Part shown: one piece after another, positions 49,598 through 58,302 of the stretch
Position numbering within the stretch: the stretch's first letter is position 1
Layout of the letters: each line of letters opens with the position of its first letter
DNA from: Flavobacterium limi
GTDB lineage: Bacteria > Bacteroidota > Bacteroidia > Flavobacteriales > Flavobacteriaceae
Direction of reading: 5' to 3'
DNA length: 64,000 nt
NCBI RefSeq assembly: GCF_010645075.1
Contig: NZ_JAADZV010000001.1
Location: 930,001-994,000, forward strand
Notes under the pieces: generated by a model
Told to the model about the DNA's origin: nothing
Database searches by the model: none
Seen by the model: the letters and a program-made list of their open reading frames with translations, nothing else
Position numbers and translations under genes: made by a program

Positions 49598-50551
49598 ATG
49601 TCTGACGTAGCAGCAATTCATAATCTAGTTCAAAAAAGAAACGAATTAAAAACTGAGATAGCAAAAATCATTGTAGGGCAGGACGCCGTCGTAGATCAAA
49701 TTTTACTTTGTATATTTTCAGGAGGCCATGCCCTTTTAATTGGTGTTCCGGGTTTGGCAAAAACTTTAATGATTAATACTTTGTCTCAGGCTTTGGGACT
49801 GGATTTTAAAAGAATTCAGTTTACCCCTGACTTAATGCCTTCGGATATTTTAGGAAGTGAAATTCTGGATGAAAACCGACAGTTTAAATTTATCAAAGGA
49901 CCGATATTTTCAAATATCATTTTAGCAGATGAGATTAACAGAACTCCTCCCAAAACCCAGGCAGCCTTACTTGAAGCAATGCAAGAACGATCTGTAACAA
50001 TTGCAGGGCAAAATTATAAACTGGATTTACCTTATTTTGTATTAGCAACTCAAAACCCAATTGAGCAGGAAGGAACTTATCCTTTACCGGAAGCACAATT
50101 AGATCGTTTTATGTTTGCTATTAAATTAGAATATCCAACTTTTGAAGAAGAAGTACAAGTCGTAAAACGTACAACTTCTGATTCGAAAACAGCGATTAAT
50201 CCCTTATTTACAGCTCAGGAAATCATTGATTTTCAACATTTGATTCGTAGAATCCCAGTTGCAGATAATGTTATTGAATATGCGGTAACTTTGGTAAGTA
50301 AAACAAGACCTGATAATTCTTTGACTAATGATTTTGTGAAAAATTATCTGGATTGGGGAGCGGGACCAAGAGCTTCTCAGAATTTAATTTTGGCGGCTAA
50401 GGCTCATGCTGCATTTAAGGGCAAATTTTCTCCTGATATTGAAGATGTAAAAGCTGTAGCAGTTGGAATTTTGAGACACAGAATTATTAAAAATTACAAA
50501 GCCGATGCTGAAGGAATCACAGAAGAAATTATTATTCAAAAGCTGATGTAA
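49598..50551 (+). CDS. MoxR family AAA+ ATPase
   Basis: 317 residues. Walker A GVPGLAKT, Walker B NIILADEINRTPPKTQAALL, sensor region FVLATQNPIEQEGTYPLPEA and QLDRFMF, and the C-terminal lid (DWGAGPRASQNLILAAKAHA). MoxR ATPases act as chaperones, usually beside DUF58 and von Willebrand genes; none of these is adjacent here, so its client is unknown. Followed by a terminator. Confidence 0.94.
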   Translation: MSDVAAIHNLVQKRNELKTEIAKIIVGQDAVVDQILLCIFSGGHALLIGVPGLAKTLMINTLSQALGLDFKRIQFTPDLMPSDILGSEILDENRQFKFIKGPIFSNIILADEINRTPPKTQAALLEAMQERSVTIAGQNYKLDLPYFVLATQNPIEQEGTYPLPEAQLDRFMFAIKLEYPTFEEEVQVVKRTTSDSKTAINPLFTAQEIIDFQHLIRRIPVADNVIEYAVTLVSKTRPDNSLTNDFVKNYLDWGAGPRASQNLILAAKAHAAFKGKFSPDIEDVKAVAVGILRHRIIKNYKADAEGITEEIIIQKLM

Positions 50552-50568
50552 AAAATATACGCTTTATT

Positions 50569-50612
50569 AAAAAGTCTGAGAGATTTTAAGATTTCTCAGG
50601 CTTTTTGTTTTT
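50569..50612 (+). terminator. Terminator of the MoxR gene
   Basis: AAAAAGTCTGAGA (50569-50581) pairs with TCTCAGGCTTTTT (50594-50606) with one G-T pair, then more T. Confidence 0.85.
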
Positions 50613-50930
50613 AAGTAGTTTTACGTATAAAAGAGATAAAGAGGTGAAACTATAACGATATAAATACTTATTTAGAAAAGTTCTTCATGAAAAACGAGGT
50701 AAAATCCGATTTCCTTTGTAACATAAAATTTCGACTTTGTTAAAGAAAAGATTTTAAATTATTGATAATTTATTATTTGAGTGCAAAATTGAGTTTTTGA
50801 CAACAAAGAGTGTTGAAATTCATTATTTTGCAATAATAATTTTTGAAAAAGGTGCATCCGTTATATTTTTTTTAATTCTCAGCTTTAATTCCTAAATTTG
50901 CGAACAAAAAATAAAAATACCTAATTTACT
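50613..50930 (+). other. AT-rich leader region of acnB
   Basis: No gene or RNA is recognised. TAAATTTG at 50893-50900 fits the -7 consensus and would give a leader of about 25 bases before the acnB ATG; a -33 TTG at the right distance is not present, so the promoter call is weak. Confidence 0.4.
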
Positions 50931-53708
50931 ATGGCTTTCGATAATAATATTTACAAAGATTACCTTAAAGAAATTGAAGAGCGTAAAGAACAAGGACTTA
51001 ACCCGAAACCAATTGATGGTGCCGATTTGTTAAGTGTAATTATTGCTCAAATTAAAGATGTAAATAATGAATACAGAGAAGATTCTCTTAAATTTTTTAT
51101 TTACAACGCTTTGCCTGGAACCACTAGTGCTGCTGGTGAGAAAGCTAAGTTTTTAAAAGAAATCATTCTTGGTGAATCTGAAGTAAAAGAAATTACACCT
51201 GCTTTTGCTTTCGAATTATTGTCACATATGAAAGGGGGACCTTCTATTGAAGTACTCCTTGATTTAGCTTTGGGTAATGATGCTGCAATTGCTAAACAAG
51301 CGGCTGAAGTTTTAAAAACTCAGGTTTATTTATATGATGCTGATACAGCACGCTTAGCAGAAGCTTACAGCGCTGGTAACACAGTTGCAAAAGAAATTTT
51401 AGAAAGCTACGCAAAAGCTGAATTTTTTACAAAATTACCAGAAGTTGCTGAAGAAATTAAAGTGGTTACTTACATCGCTGCAGAAGGTGATATCTCTACT
51501 GATTTATTATCTCCGGGTAACCAGGCACACTCTCGCTCTGACCGTGAATTACATGGAAAATGTATGATCACTCCTGAAGCTCAGGCAGAAATTAAAGCAT
51601 TGCAGGCACAGCATCCAGATGCTTCTGTTATGTTAATCGCTGAAAAAGGAACAATGGGAGTTGGATCTTCTCGTATGTCAGGTGTAAACAATGTAGCTTT
51701 ATGGACAGGTAAGCAAGCGTCTCCATACATTCCGTTCGTGAACATTGCTCCAATTGTAGCAGGTACTAACGGAATCTCTCCTATTTTCTTAACTACTGTA
51801 GACGTCACAGGTGGTATCGGTATCGACTTACAAAACTGGGTTAAGAAAACAGATGCAGAAGGAAACGTAGTTCGTAACGAAGCAGGTGATCCTGTTTTAG
51901 AAGAAGTTTATTCTGTAGCTACAGGAACTGTATTAACAATCAATACAAAAACTAAAAAATTATACAACGGTGAGAAAGAATTAAAAGATATTTCTAAATC
52001 TTTCACTCCTCAAAAATTAGAGTTTATCAAAGCGGGTGGATCTTATGCTATCGTTTTCGGTAAAAAAATCCAAACATTTGCTGCGCAAGCTTTAGGAGTT
52101 ACTGCTCCAACAGTATTTGCACCAGCTAAAGAAGTTTGTATAGAAGGTCAGGGATTAACTGCTGTTGAAAAAATCTTCAACAAAAATGCAGTTGGTGTAA
52201 CTCCAGGTAAAACATTATATGCAGGATCTGACGTACGTGTGAAAGTTAACATCGTAGGTTCTCAGGATACTACAGGTTTGATGACTGCTCAGGAATTAGA
52301 GTCGATGGCTGCTACAGTTATTTCTCCAATTGTTGATGGTGCTTACCAGTCAGGATGTCACACAGCTTCAGTTTGGGACAAAAAAGCGCAGGCTAATATT
52401 CCTAAATTAATGAAGTTCATGAATGATTTCGGTGTTATTACAGCGAGAGACCCTAAAGGTGAATATCATTCAATGACGGACGTTATTCACAAAGTGTTAA
52501 ATGATATTACAATTGATGAGTGGGCAATTATCATCGGTGGAGATTCACATACACGTATGTCTAAAGGGGTTGCTTTCGGTGCCGATTCAGGAACTGTAGC
52601 TTTAGCTTTAGCAACAGGTGAAGCTTCTATGCCAATTCCGGAATCTGTAAAAGTTACTTTTAAAGGTGAAATGAAACAACATATGGATTTCCGTGATGTA
52701 GTTCATGCGACGCAATCTCAAATGTTGAAGAAATTTGATGGTGAGAACGTTTTCCAAGGTCGTATTATTGAGGTTCATATCGGAACTTTATTAGCTGACC
52801 AGGCATTTACATTTACAGACTGGACTGCAGAAATGAAAGCTAAAGCTTCTATCTGTATTTCTCAGGACGAAACATTAATTCAATCGTTAGAAATTGCTAA
52901 GTCTCGTATCCAAATCATGATTGATAAAGGTATGGACAACAAAAACCAGGTTTTAAAAGGTTTAATTGATAAAGCAAACAAACGTATCGAGGAAATTAAA
53001 ACAGGTGCTAAACCAGCTTTAACTCCGGACGATAATGCAAAATACTATGCTGAAGTTGTTATCGATTTAAGTTTAATCGAGGAACCAATGATTGCTGACC
53101 CAGACGTTAACAATGTTGATGTTTCTAAACGTTATACACATGATACTATTCGTGAATTATCTTTCTATGGAACAGATAAAAAAGTAGATTTAGGTTTCGT
53201 AGGTTCTTGTATGGTTCATAAAGACGATTTAAAAATTGTTTCTCAAATGTTACGTAATGTTGAAAAACAAAATGGGGAAGTTAAATTCAACGCACCTTTA
53301 GTAGTTGCAGCTCCTACATATAACATCATCGACGAATTAAAAGCTGAAGGTGATTGGGAAATGCTACAAAAATATTCAGGTTTCGAATTCTCAGATGCCT
53401 TACCTAAATCAACAGCACGTACAGAATACGAAAATATTATGTATTTAGAGCGTCCTGGTTGTAACTTATGTATGGGTAACCAGGAAAAAGCTGAAAAAGG
53501 AGATACTGTATTAGCTACTTCAACTCGTTTGTTCCAAGGACGTGTAGTAGAGGATAGAGAGGGTAAAAAAGGAGAATCTTTATTAGCATCAACGCCAGTA
53601 GTTGTACTTTCTGCAATTTTAGGAAGAATGCCATCTATAGAAGAGTATAAAGCTTCGGTTGAAGGTATCAACTTAACAAAATTCAAACCAATCTCTACTA
53701 AATTATAA
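50931..53708 (+). CDS. acnB: Aconitate hydratase B / 2-methylisocitrate dehydratase
   Basis: 925 residues, the AcnB domain order: N-terminal HEAT-like domain (about 1-160), then the swivel domain, then the catalytic domains. [4Fe-4S] ligands are C760 (VGSCMVHKDD), C844 and C847 (RPGCNLCMGNQEKAEKGD). Active-site blocks GGDSHTRMSKGVAFGADSGT and STSTR-like ATSTRLFQGR are present. Interconverts citrate and isocitrate. It precedes a second, unrelated-class aconitase by 370 bases with a terminator between them, so each is probably independently expressed. Confidence 0.97.
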   Translation: MAFDNNIYKDYLKEIEERKEQGLNPKPIDGADLLSVIIAQIKDVNNEYREDSLKFFIYNALPGTTSAAGEKAKFLKEIILGESEVKEITPAFAFELLSHMKGGPSIEVLLDLALGNDAAIAKQAAEVLKTQVYLYDADTARLAEAYSAGNTVAKEILESYAKAEFFTKLPEVAEEIKVVTYIAAEGDISTDLLSPGNQAHSRSDRELHGKCMITPEAQAEIKALQAQHPDASVMLIAEKGTMGVGSSRMSGVNNVALWTGKQASPYIPFVNIAPIVAGTNGISPIFLTTVDVTGGIGIDLQNWVKKTDAEGNVVRNEAGDPVLEEVYSVATGTVLTINTKTKKLYNGEKELKDISKSFTPQKLEFIKAGGSYAIVFGKKIQTFAAQALGVTAPTVFAPAKEVCIEGQGLTAVEKIFNKNAVGVTPGKTLYAGSDVRVKVNIVGSQDTTGLMTAQELESMAATVISPIVDGAYQSGCHTASVWDKKAQANIPKLMKFMNDFGVITARDPKGEYHSMTDVIHKVLNDITIDEWAIIIGGDSHTRMSKGVAFGADSGTVALALATGEASMPIPESVKVTFKGEMKQHMDFRDVVHATQSQMLKKFDGENVFQGRIIEVHIGTLLADQAFTFTDWTAEMKAKASICISQDETLIQSLEIAKSRIQIMIDKGMDNKNQVLKGLIDKANKRIEEIKTGAKPALTPDDNAKYYAEVVIDLSLIEEPMIADPDVNNVDVSKRYTHDTIRELSFYGTDKKVDLGFVGSCMVHKDDLKIVSQMLRNVEKQNGEVKFNAPLVVAAPTYNIIDELKAEGDWEMLQKYSGFEFSDALPKSTARTEYENIMYLERPGCNLCMGNQEKAEKGDTVLATSTRLFQGRVVEDREGKKGESLLASTPVVVLSAILGRMPSIEEYKASVEGINLTKFKPISTKL

Positions 53709-53734
53709 TATTAGGAATTTCATAATTTCTAAAC

Positions 53735-53766
53735 GAGGCAATCTAGTAATAGGTTGCCTCTTTTTA
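53735..53766 (+). terminator. Terminator of acnB
   Basis: GAGGCAATCT (53735-53744) pairs with AGGTTGCCTC (53751-53760) with one G-T pair, followed by TTTTT. Confidence 0.85.
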
Positions 53767-54078
53767 TTTATATTTTGGGTTGGTAAGCATTGTGCTATTC
53801 GAGTATAGTATTCATTCGTTCCTCGTTGTGGGTTAAAGCTTCTATCTTTGTTGGATTACCGTTGTATGATTTGTTAAATCAAATTTTTAAGGTATAAGGT
53901 GCAATTGCAATAGGTTATTGTAAAGGTTAGATAATTATACTAGGTTGATTTTCAATTTACTGCCGTGCAAGAAAAGTAGAATAGTTTTAAATAATAGTAT
54001 TAACAATTATTTTAGCATAAACCATAATAAAATCCTTAAATTTAAGCTGATTTACACTAATATAATTAATATATAACT
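53767..54078 (+). other. Intergenic region before the second aconitase
   Basis: No gene is seen. TATCTTTG at 53843-53850 fits a -7 box but the nearest upstream TTG is 14 bases away, shorter than usual. Nothing else recognisable. Confidence 0.35.
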
Positions 54079-56343
54079 ATGGCTTTTGATATAGAAATGA
54101 TTAAAAAAGTGTATGACAACATGCCCGCACGTGTTGATGCAGCACGTAACATTGTTGGTCGTCCACTTACTTTAACAGAGAAAATTTTGTACAATCATCT
54201 TTGGGATGGAAATCCAACCAAAGCGTTTGGAAGAGGAGTCGATTATGTTGATTTCGCACCTGATCGTGTAGCATGTCAGGATGCAACGGCGCAAATGGCA
54301 TTATTGCAATTTATGCATGCCGGCAAATCTAAAGTAGCAGTTCCTACAACGGTTCATTGTGACCACCTGATTCAGGCAAAAGTAGATGCTGCTACCGATT
54401 TAGCGAGAGCAAAAACACAAAGTAATGAAGTTTTCGACTTCTTGTCGTCAGTTTCTAATAAATACGGAATTGGTTTCTGGAAACCGGGAGCCGGAATTAT
54501 TCATCAGGTAGTACTGGAGAATTATGCTTTCCCGGGCGGAATGATGATTGGTACGGATTCTCATACTGTAAATGCAGGAGGTTTAGGAATGGTAGCTATT
54601 GGTGTTGGAGGAGCTGATGCTGTAGACGTTATGTCCGGAATGGCGTGGGAATTGAAATTTCCTAAATTAATCGGAGTTAAATTAACCGGCAAATTATCAG
54701 GCTGGACAGCTCCTAAAGATGTGATTCTTAAAGTTGCCGGTATTCTGACTGTAAAAGGAGGAACTGGTGCCATTGTAGAATATTTTGGGGAAGGCGCAAC
54801 TGCAATGTCTTGTACGGGTAAAGGTACTATTTGTAATATGGGGGCCGAAATTGGAGCTACAACTTCAACTTTTGGTTATGATGATTCTATGAGCCGTTAT
54901 CTGCGCTCTACAAACAGAGCTGATGTAGCAGATGCTGCGGATAAAATAGCTTCTTACTTAACTGGAGATCCGGAAGTTTATGCCGATCCTGAAAAATATT
55001 TTGATCAGGTAATCGAAATCAATTTGTCAGAATTAGAGCCGCACTTAAACGGCCCTTTTACTCCGGATTTAGCTACTCCAATTTCTAAAATGAAAGAAGA
55101 GGCTATCAAAAATAACTGGCCGTTGCAAATACAGGTTGGTTTAATTGGTTCGTGTACCAACTCGTCCTACGAAGATATTTCCCGTGCAGCTTCTTTAGCA
55201 AAACAGGTTTCAGAGAAAAACTTAAAAACAAAAGCAGAGTTTACAATCACCCCTGGGTCTGAAGTCGTTCGTTCTACAATCGAAAGAGACGGATTTATTG
55301 ATACTTTTCATAAAATAGGAGCAACAGTTTTTGCTAACGCCTGTGGACCATGTATTGGTATGTGGGACAGAGAAGGAGCGGAAAAAGAAGAAAGAAATAC
55401 AATCGTTCACTCTTTCAACCGTAATTTCTCAAAACGTGCAGACGGTAACCCAAACACGTTGGCTTTTGTAGGCTCTCCGGAATTAGTAACAGCTTTGGCC
55501 ATTGCGGGTGATTTAGGATTCAATCCTTTGACAGATAAATTAATCAACGAAGAAGGCGAAGAAGTAATGCTTGATGAACCAACAGGAGATGAATTGCCGG
55601 AAAAAGGGTTCTATGCTGAAGATCCCGGATTTCAGGCTCCGGCAGAAGACGGTTCAGGAGTTCAGGTTGTGGTAAATCCGGCTTCAGAACGTTTACAGCT
55701 TTTAGCCCCGTTTGATGCCTGGGATGGTAAAAACATTACCGGTGCAAAATTGCTGATCAAAGCATTCGGAAAATGTACAACAGACCACATTTCTATGGCT
55801 GGACCATGGTTGCGTTTCCGCGGACATTTAGATAATATTTCTAACAACATGCTTATTGGTGCTGTAAATGCATTCAACCAGAAAACAAACTCGGTTAAGA
55901 ATCAATTGACTGGAGCTTATGATGCTGTCCCAGCTGTGGCTCGTGCCTATAAAGCTGCAGGAGTTCCTTCCATCGTAGTTGGAGATCATAATTATGGAGA
56001 AGGTTCTTCTCGTGAACACGCTGCAATGGAGCCTCGTTTCTTAGGTGTAAAAGCGGTATTGGTAAAATCTTTCGCTCGTATCCACGAAACTAACCTTAAA
56101 AAACAAGGTCTGTTAGGATTAACTTTTGCCAATGAAGCTGATTACGATAAAATTCAGGAAAACGATACTATCAATTTTACTGATTTAACTGAGTTTGCTC
56201 CGGGAAAACCCTTAACGTTAGAATTCGTTCACGAAAATGGAACAAAAGATATTATCCTGGCAAATCATACTTACAATGAAGGTCAGATTGGCTGGTTTGT
56301 TGCAGGTTCTGCATTAAACCTAATTGCTGCTGGTAAAGCTTAA
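54079..56343 (+). CDS. Aconitate hydratase, mitochondrial/AcnA-like type
   Basis: 754 residues. Cluster ligands C359 ([11 protein letters not shown]), C422 and C425 ([13 protein letters not shown]) sit at almost the same numbering as in mitochondrial aconitase. Active-site blocks [28 protein letters not shown]-like [17 protein letters not shown], and [17 protein letters not shown] are intact. Domain order 1-2-3 then swivel distinguishes it from AcnB. TCA-cycle enzyme; the duplicate function with acnB suggests oxygen- or growth-phase-dependent use, which is inference. Confidence 0.95.
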   Translation: MAFDIEMIKKVYDNMPARVDAARNIVGRPLTLTEKILYNHLWDGNPTKAFGRGVDYVDFAPDRVACQDATAQMALLQFMHAGKSKVAVPTTVHCDHLIQAKVDAATDLARAKTQSNEVFDFLSSVSNKYGIGFWKPGAGIIHQVVLENYAFPGGMMIGTDSHTVNAGGLGMVAIGVGGADAVDVMSGMAWELKFPKLIGVKLTGKLSGWTAPKDVILKVAGILTVKGGTGAIVEYFGEGATAMSCTGKGTICNMGAEIGATTSTFGYDDSMSRYLRSTNRADVADAADKIASYLTGDPEVYADPEKYFDQVIEINLSELEPHLNGPFTPDLATPISKMKEEAIKNNWPLQIQVGLIGSCTNSSYEDISRAASLAKQVSEKNLKTKAEFTITPGSEVVRSTIERDGFIDTFHKIGATVFANACGPCIGMWDREGAEKEERNTIVHSFNRNFSKRADGNPNTLAFVGSPELVTALAIAGDLGFNPLTDKLINEEGEEVMLDEPTGDELPEKGFYAEDPGFQAPAEDGSGVQVVVNPASERLQLLAPFDAWDGKNITGAKLLIKAFGKCTTDHISMAGPWLRFRGHLDNISNNMLIGAVNAFNQKTNSVKNQLTGAYDAVPAVARAYKAAGVPSIVVGDHNYGEGSSREHAAMEPRFLGVKAVLVKSFARIHETNLKKQGLLGLTFANEADYDKIQENDTINFTDLTEFAPGKPLTLEFVHENGTKDIILANHTYNEGQIGWFVAGSALNLIAAGKA

Positions 56344-56366
56344 TTTAAGATTCAATTATAATTATG

Positions 56367-56394
56367 AACGCTCTGTGAAAACAGGGCGTTTTTT
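56367..56394 (+). terminator. Terminator of the second aconitase gene
   Basis: AACGCTCTGT (56367-56376), GAAA loop, ACAGGGCGTT (56381-56390, one G-T pair), then TTTT. Confidence 0.85.
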
Positions 56395-56400
56395 ATTAGA

Positions 56401-56490
56401 AGCAATTCCGGCTGTTCGCTGTATCTTTTGTCCCGTTAGTTATCGGGATAAAAGGATGCCGCTTCCATCCGGGCTAAGGCTCCAGTTTTC
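56401..56490 (+). repeat. Dispersed hairpin repeat, copy A
   Basis: Core ATCTTTTGTCCCG, an eight-base loop, CGGGATAAAAGGAT, then GCCG, with left flank CCGGCTGTTCGCTGT. The same architecture occurs inverted at 63470-63570 with a different but still complementary stem. The remaining 56491-56726 is AT-rich without a gene. Confidence 0.65.
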
Positions 56491-56726
56491 AGCACATCTT
56501 TTATTTCAACTTTTATGATTTTCGAATAAATTTTATAACTCACAGAGAAACTTTAAGTTAGATATGCAAACCTTTTTAGGGAAGCAATTTGACATAAATT
56601 TGTTGTTAAAAAACGTGTATTTTTTACTTTAAAAAGTTAAATTCGCTTTTTTGGTAATAAAACTTCTTTTTTTGAGTTTAAAATTAAGAAGGAATAGTAG
56701 TGTAGAAAATTAAAATTCCCCAAATA

Positions 56727-57848
56727 ATGATTTTCAGATTCAGATTTGTTTTTATATTTTTTCTTTTTTCCGTAAGTACATTTTCTCAGGAAAATTATCT
56801 CAAACATACTATTTCAAAAGGTGATAACCTTTATAATATCGCTAAAAAATACGGTCTTAAGCCAAAAGATATCGAAAATGCGAATCCTGATGCACCGAAA
56901 ATCTTAAAGTTAAATTCGATTTTATTGATTCCTAATTCTAATCCACCTCAGGAAATAAAATCTAATCAGTCTGCTACTCAGACAAATCCAGGTTTACATG
57001 AGGTCTTAGCAAAGGAAACTCTTTGGGGTATATCAAAAAAATATAAAGTTTCTGTTGAAGATTTGAAAAAAGTAAATCCTTCACTGGAAACCGAAGGTCT
57101 AAAAATAGGGCAGCAGATTGTTATTCCCTCTGAGGGGAATTTAGTTGTACAGCGACCGGCTGAAAATACTCAATCAGAATTGGTGGAAGTTTCAAGGGAA
57201 GTTAAGCAAAAGGAAACTAAATATGCTATTGCAAAAGAATTCGGAATCACTGTAGCTGAATTAGAAAAACAAAACCCAGATATCAGGAATAAGCTGCCTA
57301 TTGGATATACTCTGAAGATTCTTACTTCAAAAGAAAAAGCAGCCAGTCTTCAGTCTTTAAAGGCTGAACAGGAAACAAATACTGTTAATCCGTCAGTTCA
57401 GGTTGCTGATGATACAGCGATTAAAAAAGATTCCTCTTCGGTAATAAGAGTTAGTAATTATTCAGAGTTAGTTGATCAGTTGGTAATAAATGCAACTGAA
57501 AATATAGGTACACGTTATCGTTCAGGAGGAACAACAAAAGCAGGTTTTGACTGTTCTGGATTAATGTATTCCACTTTTGGTAATTTTGATATTAAACTGC
57601 CAAGAAGTTCTATAGAACAATCCAGAATCGGTACAAAAGTTAATCCCGAAGAAGCCCAAAAAGGAGATTTAATTTTTTTTAAAACCAATGGAAGAAGCAG
57701 AATCAATCATGTAGGAATGGTTGTGGAGGTTGTTGATGAAGAAATTAAATTTGTCCATTCCTCAACTCATGGTGGCGTTATTATTTCGTCAACAAAAGAG
57801 CCTTATTACGAAAGAACTTTTTCGCAGGTAAATCGTGTTTTAGAATAG
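56727..57848 (+). CDS. LysM and NlpC/P60 cell-wall hydrolase
   Basis: 373 residues. Signal peptide (FIFFLFSVSTFSQ), then three LysM peptidoglycan-binding modules (about 26-70, 90-135 and 152-196, e.g. GDNLYNIAKKYGLKPKDIEN), a Ser/Thr/Gln linker and a C-terminal NlpC/P60 (C40) peptidase with C276 (GFDCSGLMYSTFG), H328 (NHVGMVVEV) and a polar H344 (VHSSTHGG). It cuts the D-Glu to diamino-acid bond in murein stem peptides. Monocistronic; no terminator seen before the peptide locus 270 bases downstream. Confidence 0.94.
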   Translation: MIFRFRFVFIFFLFSVSTFSQENYLKHTISKGDNLYNIAKKYGLKPKDIENANPDAPKILKLNSILLIPNSNPPQEIKSNQSATQTNPGLHEVLAKETLWGISKKYKVSVEDLKKVNPSLETEGLKIGQQIVIPSEGNLVVQRPAENTQSELVEVSREVKQKETKYAIAKEFGITVAELEKQNPDIRNKLPIGYTLKILTSKEKAASLQSLKAEQETNTVNPSVQVADDTAIKKDSSSVIRVSNYSELVDQLVINATENIGTRYRSGGTTKAGFDCSGLMYSTFGNFDIKLPRSSIEQSRIGTKVNPEEAQKGDLIFFKTNGRSRINHVGMVVEVVDEEIKFVHSSTHGGVIISSTKEPYYERTFSQVNRVLE

Positions 57849-58051
57849 TGTCAAAATAGGTTTTTGAGTTCTTTAACCGGGAACGGCTGCATAAGTCAAT
57901 TACATCTTAACTTTTTATCTAAGTAATTTTTGTTGAGTCAAAGAGGATATAAGAATTTTGATCCTTTTTGACTTCTGCGTTTAAACTTGTGAAACTTTTG
58001 TTATTCAAATTTAAAACAGAAAAGAAAAATCTTTATGGTACTTTTCACTTG

Positions 58052-58085
58052 TTTTTTGGCTAATTTATCGAATAAATTAATTTTA
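58052..58085 (+). promoter_or_regulatory. Candidate promoter of the RiPP locus
   Basis: TTTTTTG (58052-58058), 19 bases, then TAATTTTA (58078-58085), which fits TANNTTTG except the last base. The leader to the precursor ATG would be about 30 bases. The rest of 57849-58051 holds no convincing gene; a 22-codon ATG frame at 58035 lacks any family feature. Confidence 0.4.
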
Positions 58086-58119
58086 AATTCGTTACTTAAC
58101 TAATAAACAGATAATTATC

Positions 58120-58251
58120 ATGAAAAAAACATTGAAATTACAAACGCAAAAAGTTTCTAAGCTTACACAAAATGGTAATGGAGAGCAAAATAAAAAGATA
58201 ACTCCTATGATCACTCCTTTACATGACCTCATCACAACAATTTTTAAGTAA
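58120..58251 (+). CDS. Putative RiPP precursor peptide, cysteine-free, class I lanthipeptide-like leader
   Basis: 43 residues, too short for usual ORF cutoffs. The N-terminus MKKTLKLQTQKVSKLT has hydrophobic residues L5, L7, V12 and L15 at the spacing of the Bacteroidota class I lanthipeptide leader pattern LxLxKxxIxxL (the Lys position is Thr9). A polar Asn/Gly/Gln/Lys linker (17-26) leads to the presumed core TPMITPLHDLITTIFK with four Thr (28, 32, 39, 40) and no Cys. It is followed by a terminator and by split LanB genes. No protease site is obvious; no double Gly. Assignment rests on leader pattern and context. Confidence 0.72.
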   Translation: MKKTLKLQTQKVSKLTQNGNGEQNKKITPMITPLHDLITTIFK

Positions 58252-58272
58252 TCGTTAAAATTACAAATTATG

Positions 58273-58299
58273 ATAGCCTGATAACGGGCTATTTTTTTT
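58273..58299 (+). terminator. Intrinsic terminator/attenuator between precursor and LanB gene
   Basis: ATAGCCTG (58273-58280), ATAA loop, CGGGCTAT (58285-58292, one T-G pair), ending in eight consecutive T. The dehydratase ATG begins four bases after the last T. This arrangement allows excess precursor mRNA with limited read-through into the enzymes. Confidence 0.82.
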
Positions 58300-58302
58300 G
58301 CT

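Noticed and set aside
56324..56518. Plus-strand 64-codon frame after the second aconitase
   Set aside because: It runs through the terminator and repeat copy A; no signal or domain.
58035..58103. 22-codon ATG frame before the RiPP precursor as a second peptide
   Set aside because: No leader pattern, overlaps the candidate promoter, and contains only one Cys without context.
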